Positions 1-13,665 of a stretch of DNA of 64,000 nucleotides are shown here, one piece after another. Position 1 is the stretch's first letter; every line of letters begins with the position of its first letter. The position numbers and the translations under genes were made by a program. Origin of the DNA: Galdieria partita (lineage: Eukaryota > Rhodophyta > Bangiophyceae > Galdieriales > Galdieriaceae); the NCBI GenBank assembly GCA_025991245.1, contig BQMJ01000035.1:62001-126000 (forward strand), written 5' to 3'. A model generated the notes under the pieces. The model searched no databases. It was not told where the DNA came from and saw nothing but the letters and a program-made list of their open reading frames with translations.

Positions 1-235
1 CATTCTATCAAATGTCAACTTAATGCTTTTTCATATACAAAAGCGACTCTTGTTAACAAGAATCCTAAACCCATTGAAATGCAATATCTTAACAGAAATC
101 ATTTACGTGTCTCTACATGGCTCAGAAGGATTTTCTTTTGCAGTCTTTAACCAGTGTCTTTTCTAGAATACACTTCATTTGTCAATCGAATCCAAAGCGC
201 TGAATTGGTTCAGTGTCGCCCAAATCTTGTGAATT
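1..235. other. Intergenic, 3' flank of SKI2
   Basis: AT-rich stretch downstream of the SKI2 stop codon. It contains no convincing open frame, no tRNA-like box and no repeat. It probably holds the SKI2 3' UTR and the edge of a neighbour outside the window. Confidence 0.5.
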
Positions 236-3200
236 TTATGAGACATAGAGACTTGCAGCAAAACATATATCACGACGAATACTTTCATTAGCTCGCTCCA
301 ATTTTTGATATAATGTGGGGTTTCCAATGACTCGTGCAACATTCTTAAGTTCCTTCAACAACTCTGCTAATCGATTAATATTTCGAACAATGGAACCTTC
401 GGGAACATCAGTGATACTGCAAATTTCTGAGAACGATCTTCCTTGGGCCCACCACAACACAACTTGTGTTAGCGCAATTTGAATATTCTGTCGCAAATAT
501 TCGGGAGGAGAAACCGGTAGACCGCATTCTGCTTGTAAATTTCCTATTGCCAATGCCATCTTTCTTACAGACTCTAGAGCTTCTTCCAACGTAGGAGTCC
601 AATCAAACTCTGAGACTTGCGAAGAACCTTGGAAGACAAATACAGACAGAAAACTTGCACATTCTGCAGCATCCAATTTGTCCAGTACGTTCTCAAATAC
701 CACTTGAGTGACTAAAAGAGAATCACAAGTGTTGATCTCACAGGCAGCTCTCCCTTTCAATTGTACTACATTCTCCTCATTGACAAATCTAAACAAAAAC
801 TTAGATACGAACTATAACTAGAAATTTAGGCATACTCTAGTTTACGAAGTACTTGTATACGAAGAGTATAATCAGGCATAAGTTGCAAACTCTCATCGCT
901 CATAATCCATTGGAGGACACTCAGTTTGTCTGATAACTGATGATAATTGTCTAACAACTGCAAAGAGAAAGGAAACGAGTTACTTTTGGGAACATTACTT
1001 TGTCTCCATTTCGCAATGAATGTCTCTCTTTCCTGCCAACCATTCTCTACTTCAAAATCATTCACGTTCATATGCTTTTTAGGATCCATTCTCGACGACA
1101 AAGTTATTTTACGTAAAAAGTCAACGGCACGATTCAACTCACTAGAATTTACCCCACCTCTCAACGGTAAAAATACTGCAGGATGAATATTTGCCAGACG
1201 TTCAGATATAGGAGCAATTACTCGATTCAAATCTATCCTCTTCAGAACCCAATAATATTCGCCTAGTTTCCCTTTTTCAATTAGGTCGTTGGTTACTTCC
1301 AGCCTTTCATAATAACTTGGAGCAAGAAGATATAGTACTGAAATAACGCTTCTTCTATCTCGATCAGGCTGTAGAAGAACTCTCGTATCTTGTGTTCTTG
1401 ACAGTTTTTCTAGTCCCTTTATAATCAATGCATTAGAAATCCCAAAGCAATCATCCAGAATCTCAACAACTCTTCCAGGACTGAGAAAATGATTTGCTAT
1501 CATCGGAATGTTCCATAATCTATCCACAAAATATTCGTTCCATTTTCTAACTTCACGATACAAAAAATAATACTGTTCAAAGTCCCCAAATGTCAATCCA
1601 AGCGAACTATCCTGCAATTCTTCGTGTAACTGTTGGTCCCATTCTTCTAGTTTTGTTTGACCATTTCTAAGTAATCTTAACATCACATTCAAATCCATAT
1701 TAGATGCGGCTTCCCCAAACGAGCGACGAATCATGTCTTCTACTTTAAGATCTTCCACTCTTAACAGATTCAATATCATATTATATGTAAGACGAAAACG
1801 AGAACTCAATCGAATGGGAGGTCCAGTTATAATATATTTTAAAGTTGCTGCATCTGGAACATCATCTGAAAGATAGATCAACACATTTCCAACGGCATCT
1901 AAACCTCTTCTTCCAGCTCGTCCAGCCATTTGAATATATTCACCCTAATGAATGATAGCATAAGAATAAGAAGGAGCATAGAAATAGCATATCTTACGGG
2001 TTCTACGAATCGGAAAGAGCGACCATCATGTTTTCTCAAGGAAGAAAAGACAACGGTACGTGCTGGCATATTGACTCCCATAGCAAAAGTTTCTGTTGCA
2101 AACAATATACGAACCAAACCTCTTTGGAATAATATCTCCACACATTCTTTCATGATTGGCAGTATACCAGCGTGATGCACTGCAATTCCTCTCTTTAACA
2201 TTTCTTTCAACCTTTCAATTTGTGGCAACTGACGATCCTCCCTTTTCAATCTTGCTATCGAATGTTCTACAAACTGATGAATACTAGATTTCTCATTGGC
2301 TCCTTCTGTCAAATCCACAGCTTGTAAAGAGTCAGCAGCCTCCTCACATCTTCGTTTGGAAAAACAGAATATCACAGCAGGAGTCAATTGTTGCTTCTTC
2401 AGGAAATTGGTCAACTTTGTCCAAGAACCCTTTTTACCTCCAAATGGACCCCCTGTGCGATTTCCTTTGTCTTCTTTGACTAGCTGGGATATCTTTCTGT
2501 AAGATTCCTCCAAGAAACGACCGTTGGAATCAACCAATGTAAGCATCTCTCCCTTCAAAAATGCTGAATGCTGTAAAGGAACTGGTCGATAATGAGTACT
2601 AATAACAAAAACCTTGCTTTGTCTTGTTCGACCAACCCATTTCGCAAAATCCAGTGCATTAGGCACAGTTGCACTCAGCATAATAATCTTAATTCTCGGT
2701 GGAAGCATAATGATTACTTCTTCCCATACAACACCTCTCTCTTCATCATTGATATAATGGACTTCATCAAATACAACAAATTCAATATCTCGAACAACAT
2801 CTGCTCCTTTGTACAACATAGATCTGAGTATTTCTGTAGTTACTATCAGACAAGATCCCTGTGGATTAATTGAAATATCTCCTGTTATAATACCAACATC
2901 AGAAAATTTATCTTGAAAATCCCGATACTTTTGATTCGACAATGTCTTAATAGGTGACGTATAAATACATTTCGTTTGATGTTGCATTGCCAGAGCAATG
3001 GCATATTCAGCTACAACCGTTTTACCAGCTGAAGTATGTGCAGTAACAAATACATTTTCTTCCTGTTCCAAATGAAGAATAGCTCGTTTCTGGAAATCAT
3101 CCAATTCGAATGGAAACTCCATAGCAAGATTGGGTTCTGAATTCCAAAACTCCGATATGTCTTCGGTATCCATAATAGCCCATTCTTCTTCTGTCATTGC

Positions 3201-4211
3201 TCTTGAACGTCTCCGTTCCAATAGCGAAAAATGGAACTCATTTTGTTGGCTCTGTAACATTATATCCACCTCTTCATGAAGGCTATCAGACGATAATACC
3301 TTTTCTTCGACATTTTGGACGACTTGAGAATCTCCTTTTATATCCAATCTCTCATTTTTGTGTGCCTGGGTGTCCACAAAAGTTGCTTCTTCTTTATCAA
3401 CTCCCAACAACTTGAAATCTTCCTCTGTAAGAGAAAAGGCATTCCAGGCAGCTGAGGTGTCTTGTTTCAAAGCAGCTTGTACAGAAGCCATACTGGATTC
3501 GTCACCAATCACATAATAATCCCCACTTTCTGAAGCATGCCTTGCTCTAGCAATCTCTAGTTGTCGTATCGTCTCCTCGTCCGGTGCATATTGTTCCAAT
3601 AGTCCGTTACTGGAATGGATAAGCTGATTGGCGCCTTCTTTCAACAACTTTACGTCACACCATTGAAGAAGATTTTCCTTCCATTCCATTGATTCCACAC
3701 GGTTTGTTACACTGCAGTGCTCTATGATAGCCTCCAATTCTTCTGAGAAACTTTTCCAATACTGTTGTTGTAGCTCTTGTTCCCATTGACTTTGGTTTAA
3801 CAAGCAAGAAAATGGCTTCTTTTGTGTTGAACCTCTGTGATATTCATCACTTGGTTCTCGAAGAAAGGAAGACGACACATCTGCTTGTTCCCACTCTTCT
3901 TGTTGGTTTTCTTTCAAACAAACACAATCTTGTGAAAAAAGCGTATTTGTCCGAAGCAAGTACTGTGATCCTTCACTAACTATACTTGCAGTCAATTCAC
4001 CTAATCCTATCGTATCCAACTCCACAATATCATATTTCTCTTTTGGTAACAACGAAAGCAAGGCTTCGACAACAATAGGAAAAGTTTCCATGAAATCACT
4101 CGAGGATTCCATCTGTTTGTGCCATTTATTCTTCAGGAAACGTTTCAAGTGCTTGGCGTATATGACAAAGATGGTTGCATCATATGCATTTCTACAATCA
4201 GACATGTGCAT
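236..4211 (-). CDS. SKI2: SKI2-type DExH-box RNA helicase (cytoplasmic exosome cofactor)
   Basis: ATP-dependent 3'-5' RNA helicase that feeds RNA to the cytoplasmic exosome as part of the Ski complex. Three exons (4211-1998, 1944-836, 788-236) separated by 53-nt and 47-nt introns give 1291 aa. The core shows AHTSAGKT (Walker A), the DEVH box, SAT, and, rebuilt exactly across the first intron, [13 protein letters not shown] (motif VI). The second junction restores [12 protein letters not shown], a Ski2/Mtr4 family hallmark, and the arch and C-terminal DSHCT region follow. The long acidic N-terminal part is typical of Ski2 rather than Mtr4. The start is uncertain: the first ATG is at 4211 and an alternative at 4112 would remove 33 residues. 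The neighbouring kinase gene ends only 55 bp upstream. Confidence 0.93.
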
Positions 4212-4265
4212 ATCTTTTTGTCTGTGTGTCTATATGAAAAACCATTTCCCCTGGCCAAGTCTGTC

Positions 4266-7120
<2,855 letters not shown>

Positions 7121-7563
7121 ACTCGTTGTTGTACTGATTCTCAAAAGTACAAAAAAAGCCAAGTTATCTTTTCTCTAAAGCGTTACAGAGTGATCAACTT
7201 TTTGTGTTGAACAATCTAAATACATCGAAAGTTTTACACCAACGGCTTACAAAGAGGACCTGAAACGTTCCACTTTTTGATCTTTTCTAGTTGCTATTTG
7301 TCAGAACAACAAATCTTTGCCAAAAATAATAATGTTTTTGTTCCACTCAATAATATTCCGCTACTAGTCAACAGAAACACCTGTGGAAAAATGACACAAG
7401 AGACGCCCTTTAACAGCGACAGACCGCCAACAAATTACACGTAAAATCTGAGCCATTCGTTTTCCTTCTTCCAGCCAAAGATGTGTGACATTTTATAGTT
7501 ATTGAATCATAACACAAGCAAGTTACAATATACTAAAAATCCTCCTAGTTCTTAACCGATGGT
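7121..7563. promoter_or_regulatory. Gap between kinase start and TAB2 stop
   Basis: The 443 bp hold the 5' UTR and promoter of the kinase and the 3' end of TAB2. Only very short open frames occur and no conserved small gene could be assembled by splicing on either strand. Confidence 0.4.
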
Positions 7564-8658
7564 TTATTGTTCCATAAAATCGTTCAAAAGCCATAAACCT
7601 TTGATATTACTTGTTCCCGGTGTCTCCTTAAGAGACTGAATTGCATAAAAATGAAAGCCTTTCATTTGCCATTTCATCTCTTCGAACGTTTTTGCCTCTT
7701 CGATGAGAAGATTGTTTTTGGCTATTTTGGCCAAACGATAATGAGAATTGATACCACATTCTAAGACCAACTCCAGTTCTTGTTCAAGGAACTTGATAAA
7801 GGAAACTTCAGCTCCTCCTGTCCAACTAGCAAGAGAATCCGCACGTTCGGAATATACAATAATACCTGGCAACTCCTTTTCTAATAAAATATTATCCCCT
7901 GCATTGAATATATCACAATATGGAATAGTGCCCGAACTTTGCAACTCATGAAGAAAAGAATACTCTGCTGTACAAAAAGCAAATTTTTCTCCTCTTAGTG
8001 CATCAGGAAGACGTTCGGTACTGTACAAATAACTAGTAGATAAAGTGCTCTCTGAACGATAACCAGGCATCTTAGAGTAAACATTCTCTTCTCGATCCCT
8101 AAGCACAGCATACAATCGATAAGTACGCCTACTCGGCTTTACTTCAACTCCCAAGTCTTTCAAAGCAAGAGATATCATATTGAACATGGGCATTCTCGAA
8201 AACTTGATCACCTTAGGTTTCACAGTTACTTGGTTCAAAAGACTCTCAACTCTCTTTCTCAATTCCGTAGAATTGATCATATTATTAGGAACACTTTCTA
8301 CGTGACAAAGATGAAAATTTTCATCCACAACGATGAGTTCCCATATTCGTTTATTGTCCTCTCCGTAAACTGGTCTTGAATAGAAATCCAACTCCCATAC
8401 TGTACTTGGTTGTTCTATTTCTCTTGTTCTGAAAGCTTGTTGTGACGAAGTGGAACAACAAAGAGTTTTTGGGAAGGAGAACAAAGTATCGTTAAAGACA
8501 AAGTGGAAATGCTGTTCTTTCCTCAATAAACCTGGAAAACAAGTGTTTGTACTTGGATGAACCAAATTCCTGTTGCTGTGATGTTTAAAATGGTGATTGC
8601 GTCTAACAACAAAGAGGCAGAAAGTTTGAAAGGCTGCATGAGAATCACAACACTTCAT
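7564..8658 (-). CDS. TAB2: TAB2/Atab2 plastid translation factor
   Basis: RNA-binding protein of the TAB2 family (DUF1092), required in Chlamydomonas and Arabidopsis for translation of photosystem mRNAs such as psaB. The 364-aa intronless product begins with about 80 residues rich in Ser, His, Lys and Phe but poor in acids, as expected of a plastid leader. Family blocks follow: WELDFYSRP, a central PxVIKFSRMPMFNMI-like segment, and the C-terminal GFHFYAIQS and GLWLLNDF. The start at 8658 was chosen because it leaves a 54-bp shared promoter with the divergent SPT3 gene; the frame stays open to 8766, which would overlap it. Cyanobacterial origin is known for the family. Confidence 0.9.
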   Translation of the reverse strand: MKCCDSHAAFQTFCLFVVRRNHHFKHHSNRNLVHPSTNTCFPGLLRKEQHFHFVFNDTLFSFPKTLCCSTSSQQAFRTREIEQPSTVWELDFYSRPVYGEDNKRIWELIVVDENFHLCHVESVPNNMINSTELRKRVESLLNQVTVKPKVIKFSRMPMFNMISLALKDLGVEVKPSRRTYRLYAVLRDREENVYSKMPGYRSESTLSTSYLYSTERLPDALRGEKFAFCTAEYSFLHELQSSGTIPYCDIFNAGDNILLEKELPGIIVYSERADSLASWTGGAEVSFIKFLEQELELVLECGINSHYRLAKIAKNNLLIEEAKTFEEMKWQMKGFHFYAIQSLKETPGTSNIKGLWLLNDFMEQ

Positions 8659-8712
8659 TGGGATACTCAAAATAGCTAATCCGTTGTTGGGTATTTCAAT
8701 GGAGTTTGAGAA

Positions 8713-10432
8713 ATGACTGAGCCTGTTCAAAGTCCCAACATACTTGTAGGTGCAAAAAGAGCACAAGAACCTTCACAAACTGGAAGGGAAAACAAAATTG
8801 CTGCAAAGCAGGCAACCACTACAGATAACATGAAGAAGGAAGAGATCGCAAACAAGACGAAACCGAAAGGCATCTCGAACAAAGGTGAGCCCAGTACCTC
8901 GTCGAATTTGCGCGCTTGACATATCACTTCAGGCGGCAGTAGTTTTTTCACTGGGAGGGAGCCCAACTCGAATGACGTTTCGAACAGGCGCAATTACAAG
9001 TCTCGGAGTGTCCCCAATACAACTCCACGAGCAATCGATATTTCCACTACAACCACTCCACGAGATAGTTTTTTTGCCTCCCAGATTGAAGCGATCATGT
9101 TCGCTTTTGGAGAGAGTCGTTATATTCCTGGCGATATTTTGGAACTGATGGAAGAAACTGTTCGCCAGTTCATCCTATTTCTTATTGGACGTCTTTTGAA
9201 AAACAAAGATATTGAAGGGAGCGGACAAGAATTTCGTTTAACGCTTTCTGACGTTATTGGTCTTATTCAAAAGGATCGCCGTCTCACTCGTAGAATACGT
9301 GCATATGTAAAATCAGTTGGTGTGCCAGTTGATGACAAATATAGCTATAAGGATTACTTAAGAGATAGTTGCTCAGTTATTCGCAATCTTTCGGTTCCTT
9401 ACACAGAAGCATTTCAAATAATGGAAACAAATTCATCCAGTGGAGCTCCTTATACAGCCTGTAAGGATTCGGAATCATTGAATGAGACAACACAAGTAAG
9501 TGTTGGTTGATTGGGAATGTATAGACTAGTCTTAAAGTTTTTTAAGAATGACAATGTTTCTCGGCATAACAATGATGTTAGGCATAAGATAGAGACGAGT
9601 CATTCACGTACTTCTCTAGGGAACTCAGAAGTAACTCGGAAACCAAGTGGCCCCACTGAGCAGCAGTTACTTTTAAATAACATTGATATTATGAGTATTG
9701 TGGTAAATAAGGCCGCAGCTTCTTTAAGTCAAGTATTCTCTCAGGCAATGTATCATGAATATACTTACTGTAGGAAAGTTGCTTTTACAGCGGGTCCTTC
9801 GCAACAAAGGAATTCGATAGTCGTGGTAGGTTCTCTTGGCGTAGATTTCTATCGTGCATTTCTTATATTATCAGGATCGTACCGGTTATTTTTTGCAGTG
9901 GTTAGGAACTGCACAAAATGGAATTCATTTTGACAGTGCTGCTGTTCATGCACTGGGATATCTTTCGTGGGAAGCGATTGGTCTCATAACTCAAACAAGT
10001 TTAGTTCTTCGATATATGTCACGAAGAATATTTTCTTCCAAGGCGAGTGGAGTAGAGAACAAACATATTGGCTCTGCAGATCCTCGACGTTTATACTGTT
10101 GTACTGCACAACAATTTATTCTTGCGTTACGTCATGTAAGTGTTTATATGATTATTCAATCCAGTCATTTTATTGTTTAGGGTTTGGGAACATGGCTTGT
10201 TTTGCCTCTAAATGATGAAGAACTTCGTAATATTGCAAAGGAACTTGAGAGGAAAAGTAGTTTGGGAGATCGCTCAACATTCGATATTTCTAGTTGGCAT
10301 ATTAGAACAGTTAGTCAATTACAAGTGTTTCAGTTATTGGATACTTTGAGGTTTTTGCGCGATATTCGCCGCAATGGAACGTATTCGAGTGTACTTGTGA
10401 ATCTTTTAGGCGATTCCTTGTTGGGAAGATAA
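8713..10432 (+). CDS. SPT3: SPT3-like SAGA subunit (histone-fold pair)
   Basis: Subunit of the SAGA coactivator that helps deliver TBP to promoters. Five exons joined across introns 8885-8932, 9496-9546, 9826-9874 and 10136-10180 give 508 aa. After a basic, Ser/Thr-rich leader, a TFIID-18/Spt3 histone fold is visible (IEAIMFAFGESRYIPGDIL followed by LSDVIGLIQKDRRLTRRIRAYV). A second Spt3-type fold comes later (WLGTAQNG, then HALGYLSWEAIGLITQTSL). TAF13 would have only the first fold, so SPT3 fits better. The acceptor of intron 2 could be 9537 instead of 9546; both keep frame, and the second matches the usual 50-nt size. Confidence 0.8.
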
Positions 10433-10781
10433 GGATACAGTTCAAGTTTTCGTTACCTTTGCTTTCTAGAGAATGATACACCCAGCAGTTGACTTCATTT
10501 CCTATAATGAGGAACAGTGATACCCATATTTAAGTTTGAACATATTTACTTGGAAGTTTATATCGTTGGCTTGAGAATTCCAATGTCTTGGCCAAGATTC
10601 CGAGCACACAAGTTTTGACTTGTCTTATAATTTTCTGCCAACATGCTCGACTGAAGAATGAGTTGTTGCTATTAGGAACATCTTGAGTGTCTTGGAGTCG
10701 CATAGTTATGTATTGATATTTGTATATGGGAATCGTTGCGTATACTATAATCGAAATTATCCGGTGAACTAATTCAAAGCA

Positions 10782-10985
10782 ATGATACTCTATATGATAG
10801 CTGTCTACAACACAAAAGGAAGTCTCTGTATTGAAAGTTTTGATAGGAATGACAGTCGATTTGAGGCGTCTTCTCAAGAGTGTTTGGAAACTATCTCTAA
10901 AGCAAAATCCAATGAAGATGCCACATCTCTCACGCATCTCATAGGAAAAAAATCAGCTGAGTGGAATCGATATTGTGAGATGTGA
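10782..10985 (+). CDS. Possible small protein, unrecognised
   Basis: An ATG-initiated frame of 67 residues lies alone in a long intergenic gap. Its composition is protein-like (mixed charged and hydrophobic residues, no low complexity), starting MILYMIAVYNTKGSLCI. A GT-AG pair of the local 50-nt size (10976-11025) begins in the last codons and, if spliced, would end the protein a few residues differently. No family was recognised and an antisense frame of 135 codons overlaps it, so chance is possible. Confidence 0.3.
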   Translation: MILYMIAVYNTKGSLCIESFDRNDSRFEASSQECLETISKAKSNEDATSLTHLIGKKSAEWNRYCEM

Positions 10986-11047
10986 CAACGTTGGAGGTTG
11001 CTTTCCTGTGAATAAACATCACAGTTTGATACTCATTTCGTTCTCAA

Positions 11048-11235
11048 ATACACCAGATTGGAATAAACTCTGTGCTAGCTATGGTTGATACCTTAAAGTA
11101 CAGGGTTCCAGACAATCTGGTAGAATGAAAGGCCGGTCCTTAAGGCTATCTGACTTGCCAAGTTTTCACTTGTGAATCGGCAAACTTCCATTTAGGAAGC
11201 TATGTCAGATATTCGAGTCATAACCGTCCAACAAT
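11048..11235. ncRNA. Candidate structured RNA (three-way junction)
   Basis: The segment folds on paper into a closed three-way junction. TATCTGAC at 11147-11154 pairs perfectly with GTCAGATA at 11204-11211. Inside it, TTGCC 11155-11159 pairs with GGCAA 11179-11183, itself enclosing TTCAC/GTGAA (11165-11169/11172-11176), and CTTCC 11185-11189 pairs with GGAAG 11195-11199. Outside, CGGT 11134-11137 can pair with ACCG 11223-11226 and GG 11131-11132 with CC 11228-11229. Further 5', 11053-11060 complements 11113-11120. No snRNA, RNase P or SRP signature was recognised, and strand is undetermined because the pairing is symmetric. Confidence 0.45.
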
Positions 11236-11388
11236 ATTCCTATAGTTTTGTGTGTGTTTCTTTAAGCCTTTGTTTCCCAAATAGTCTCAAGTTCTCATCT
11301 ATTGTTTCCAATACAAATCTCCAAAACGCGGAGGGAAATCATTTGAATTTGAAAGCGTGTGGATTGCTACAGTTTGACTGATCACTCT

Positions 11389-12198
11389 ATGAGTTTAGAA
11401 AAGAGTATAAAAATTGTAGTTGTTGGAGATGGAGCTGTCGGAAAGACTTGTATGCTTATGTCTTATACTACCAACCGTTTTCCAACCGACTATGTCCCTA
11501 CAGTATTCGACAACTACACAGCAACAGTTATGGTCGATGACGAACCAGTACAAATAGAACTTTGGGATACTGCAGGTATGAAATAGCACAATATAAACAC
11601 GAGTAACTTGTACACAATGTTTTTCCTTTAGGCCAAGAAGACTATCAAAGACTGCGAGCTCTTAGCTACTTTCAAACGGTATTGGGTCCCATCTTCAGCA
11701 TTTTTATTATTGAAATAGACTCGTACTCTAAGGATGTATTCATCTTGTGTTTTTCTCTTGTGAATCCACCTTCCTTTGAAAACGTTGAAAGTAAATGGAT
11801 TCCTGAACTTCAACGGTAATTGATTGAGTTGGCCTGTCTTGGATTGAATCATTTCTCTTCATAGAAACTCTCCTGGTGTTCCTATTGTATTGGCTGGTAC
11901 AAAACTCGATCTAGTGAATGACCCACAAGAGTTGAACAAACTTGCCCAACGAGGACAATCACCTATAACGGTTGAAATGGTACGCTTTGTGTATTTGAAT
12001 AGTTGCCTTTTAACTATATATGAACCATAGGGAAAACAGTTATCTTCCAAAATCGGAGGCGTCTATAGGGAATGTTCCGCATTTACTCAAGCAGGATTGA
12101 AGGAAGTATTTGATGAAGCTATTCGTGCTGCCTTGGCACCCAAATTATCCAATTCAGTTTATAGCAGCACTCATCAAGCCTGTTGCTCTATATCTTGA
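11389..12198 (+). CDS. Rho/Rac-family small GTPase
   Basis: Molecular switch for actin organisation and polarity, prenylated at membranes. Five exons with introns 11576-11631, 11679-11732, 11816-11864 and 11980-12030 give 199 aa. Motifs in order: GDGAVGKT (P-loop), the effector loop [19 protein letters not shown] rebuilt across intron 1, GTKLDL, and CSA. The Rho-specific insert region is present between GTKLDL and the last helix. The protein ends CCSIS, where CSIS is a CAAX box predicted to be farnesylated because of the terminal Ser. The start at 11389 gives the usual short Rac N-terminus; an in-frame GTG upstream is not needed. Confidence 0.95.
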
Positions 12199-12354
12199 TG
12201 CATCGTGAATACTTCTTTATATATAAAATATACATTTGTTTATCTTTTAAAGGAATGAATACTTTTTCAACAAGACTTCATGGAGAAGAAAGAAGAAGAA
12301 ATAGATATGCAAACATGGACTCAGAATAAATAGTGGCCATCTCATTCACAAAAA

Positions 12355-13629
12355 CTAGAGACTGTCCAAATACCATAAAGCAGCGATCTTGTTGCGATAA
12401 ACAAAATGATCTTCTTCTTGTCCATTACTACTTGTTGAGAACCAGTTACTTTCATGAATGTTCTCACTACTACTATCAGAACTTTGTTCCGAACCCCAAA
12501 AAGAATAGTCAACTGGAAAACAGCGTTGACCTGAGCAACTTGCGAGAAAAGAAAAACAAGGATTCCATGAAACACTTGAAACACTCCATCTACTTGCATA
12601 CCAAGACATTAAAAGTCTTCCACTTTGTAAACTCCATAGTCGAATCATTCCATCTGTTGCACCGCTACAAACAAACTTGCCACTGTTATCAATGTCAAAG
12701 CATATTCGCTGATTGGTCTCACTCTTTCTTGGCAAACGATAGAGAACTTTGTTGGTATTCCGAATGTCCCAAACGACAATATCATCATCTTTCCTCGCTC
12801 CTGCCAATAGTAAGGTGGAAGAACCTGGAACAAAGCGAACCATAGTTACGCCTCCATTATGTGCTCTCATTGTGGTATGCAAAAAGGTTCCGTGTTCAAT
12901 ACGATAATCACCCAATCCAACCACTCCAGAGAACGAACCTAGTGCCAAATCATAAGGTTCATCCATTTTGCTATCAATCGTTGATACAATCCCTTTCAAA
13001 GAAGGACCTTGTCCTCGAAAACTGCTCAACGAATATTCCACATAATCTCTTCCAGGACGCTGTGTATTAAATATACATAAACGACGATGAAATCCACAAA
13101 ATATCGAATCTCCAAAAGTAGAGAACCGAATCGAATAAGGACTCATCAACTCATCGCAGTGGTTGTAGGCGCAATAAGAACAACGATAACTTCCATCGTT
13201 GCCATCCCACAGATGAACGGGAAGATCTTTACAGCAAGTAATAAAGGCACACGTAGCTGCATTATCAGAATCCATCAAAGGAAACCAGTCCAGATCACGT
13301 ACACACTCTCCAACCAAGACTCGCGAAAAAGGTTTACAAATATGCAAATGTGAAAAATGATCGTAGTTGAGGATATCGTTGGGACTGAAATAAAGTGAAA
13401 CTAGTTTGCTCACATCTACCAAGACAAAACGTGAGCCATCTGGTGAAAAACTTATCTGTGTGTACAGGTGTTAGATTTGAAACTTGGAGTGACTCGTGCT
13501 TACTCTCTGTAAGTGATAGAACGGTTCTTCTTCCCATCGTGACACTTTCGTTGCTGCTACTGCAATTGGAAGTTGTCGTGGATGTTGTCGTAGAAAAGTG
13601 TCCTGTAAGTCATCTTCTATAGCTGTCAT
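12355..13629 (-). CDS. WRAP53: WRAP53/TCAB1-like WD40 protein
   Basis: WD40 propeller of the TCAB1/WRAP53 family, which in animals binds CAB-box RNAs (scaRNAs and telomerase RNA) and delivers them to Cajal bodies. Two exons joined across the 48-nt intron 13456-13503 give 408 aa. Recognisable blocks are ISFSPDGS (first blade, created by the splice), VRDLDWFP, SIFCGFHRRLCIFNTQRPGRD, AGARKDDDIVVWDIR, TNQRICFDI, and SGATDGMIRLW followed by SGQRCFP. The order and wording match the animal protein more closely than generic WD40 proteins. The gene diverges from the HspBP1 gene with only 36 bp between start codons. Confidence 0.9.
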
Positions 13630-13665
13630 AAGAAAGAATTATCACCAGTTAGTCGTCCATTCTAG

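Larger units (their letters stand above)
10433..11388. other. Long intergenic region between SPT3 and the Rho GTPase
   Basis: At 956 bp this is one of the longest gaps in an otherwise packed window. It contains an open frame of doubtful status (10782-10985) and a strongly self-complementary segment (11048-11235), both listed separately. The last 150 bp are presumably the GTPase promoter and 5' UTR. Confidence 0.5.

Noticed and set aside
8766-8766. Earlier start for TAB2
   Set aside because: The extension to 8766 would overlap the SPT3 start on the other strand and adds no conserved residues.
10530-10937. 135-codon minus-strand frame upstream of the Rho GTPase gene
   Set aside because: No domain, odd composition, overlaps a competing plus-strand frame, and no splice partner improves it. 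Left as probable chance.
11205-11232. Possible tRNA T-loop (TTCGAGTC) in the intergenic gap
   Set aside because: Flanking bases do not form a T-stem or acceptor stem and there is no A-box, so it is not a tRNA gene.
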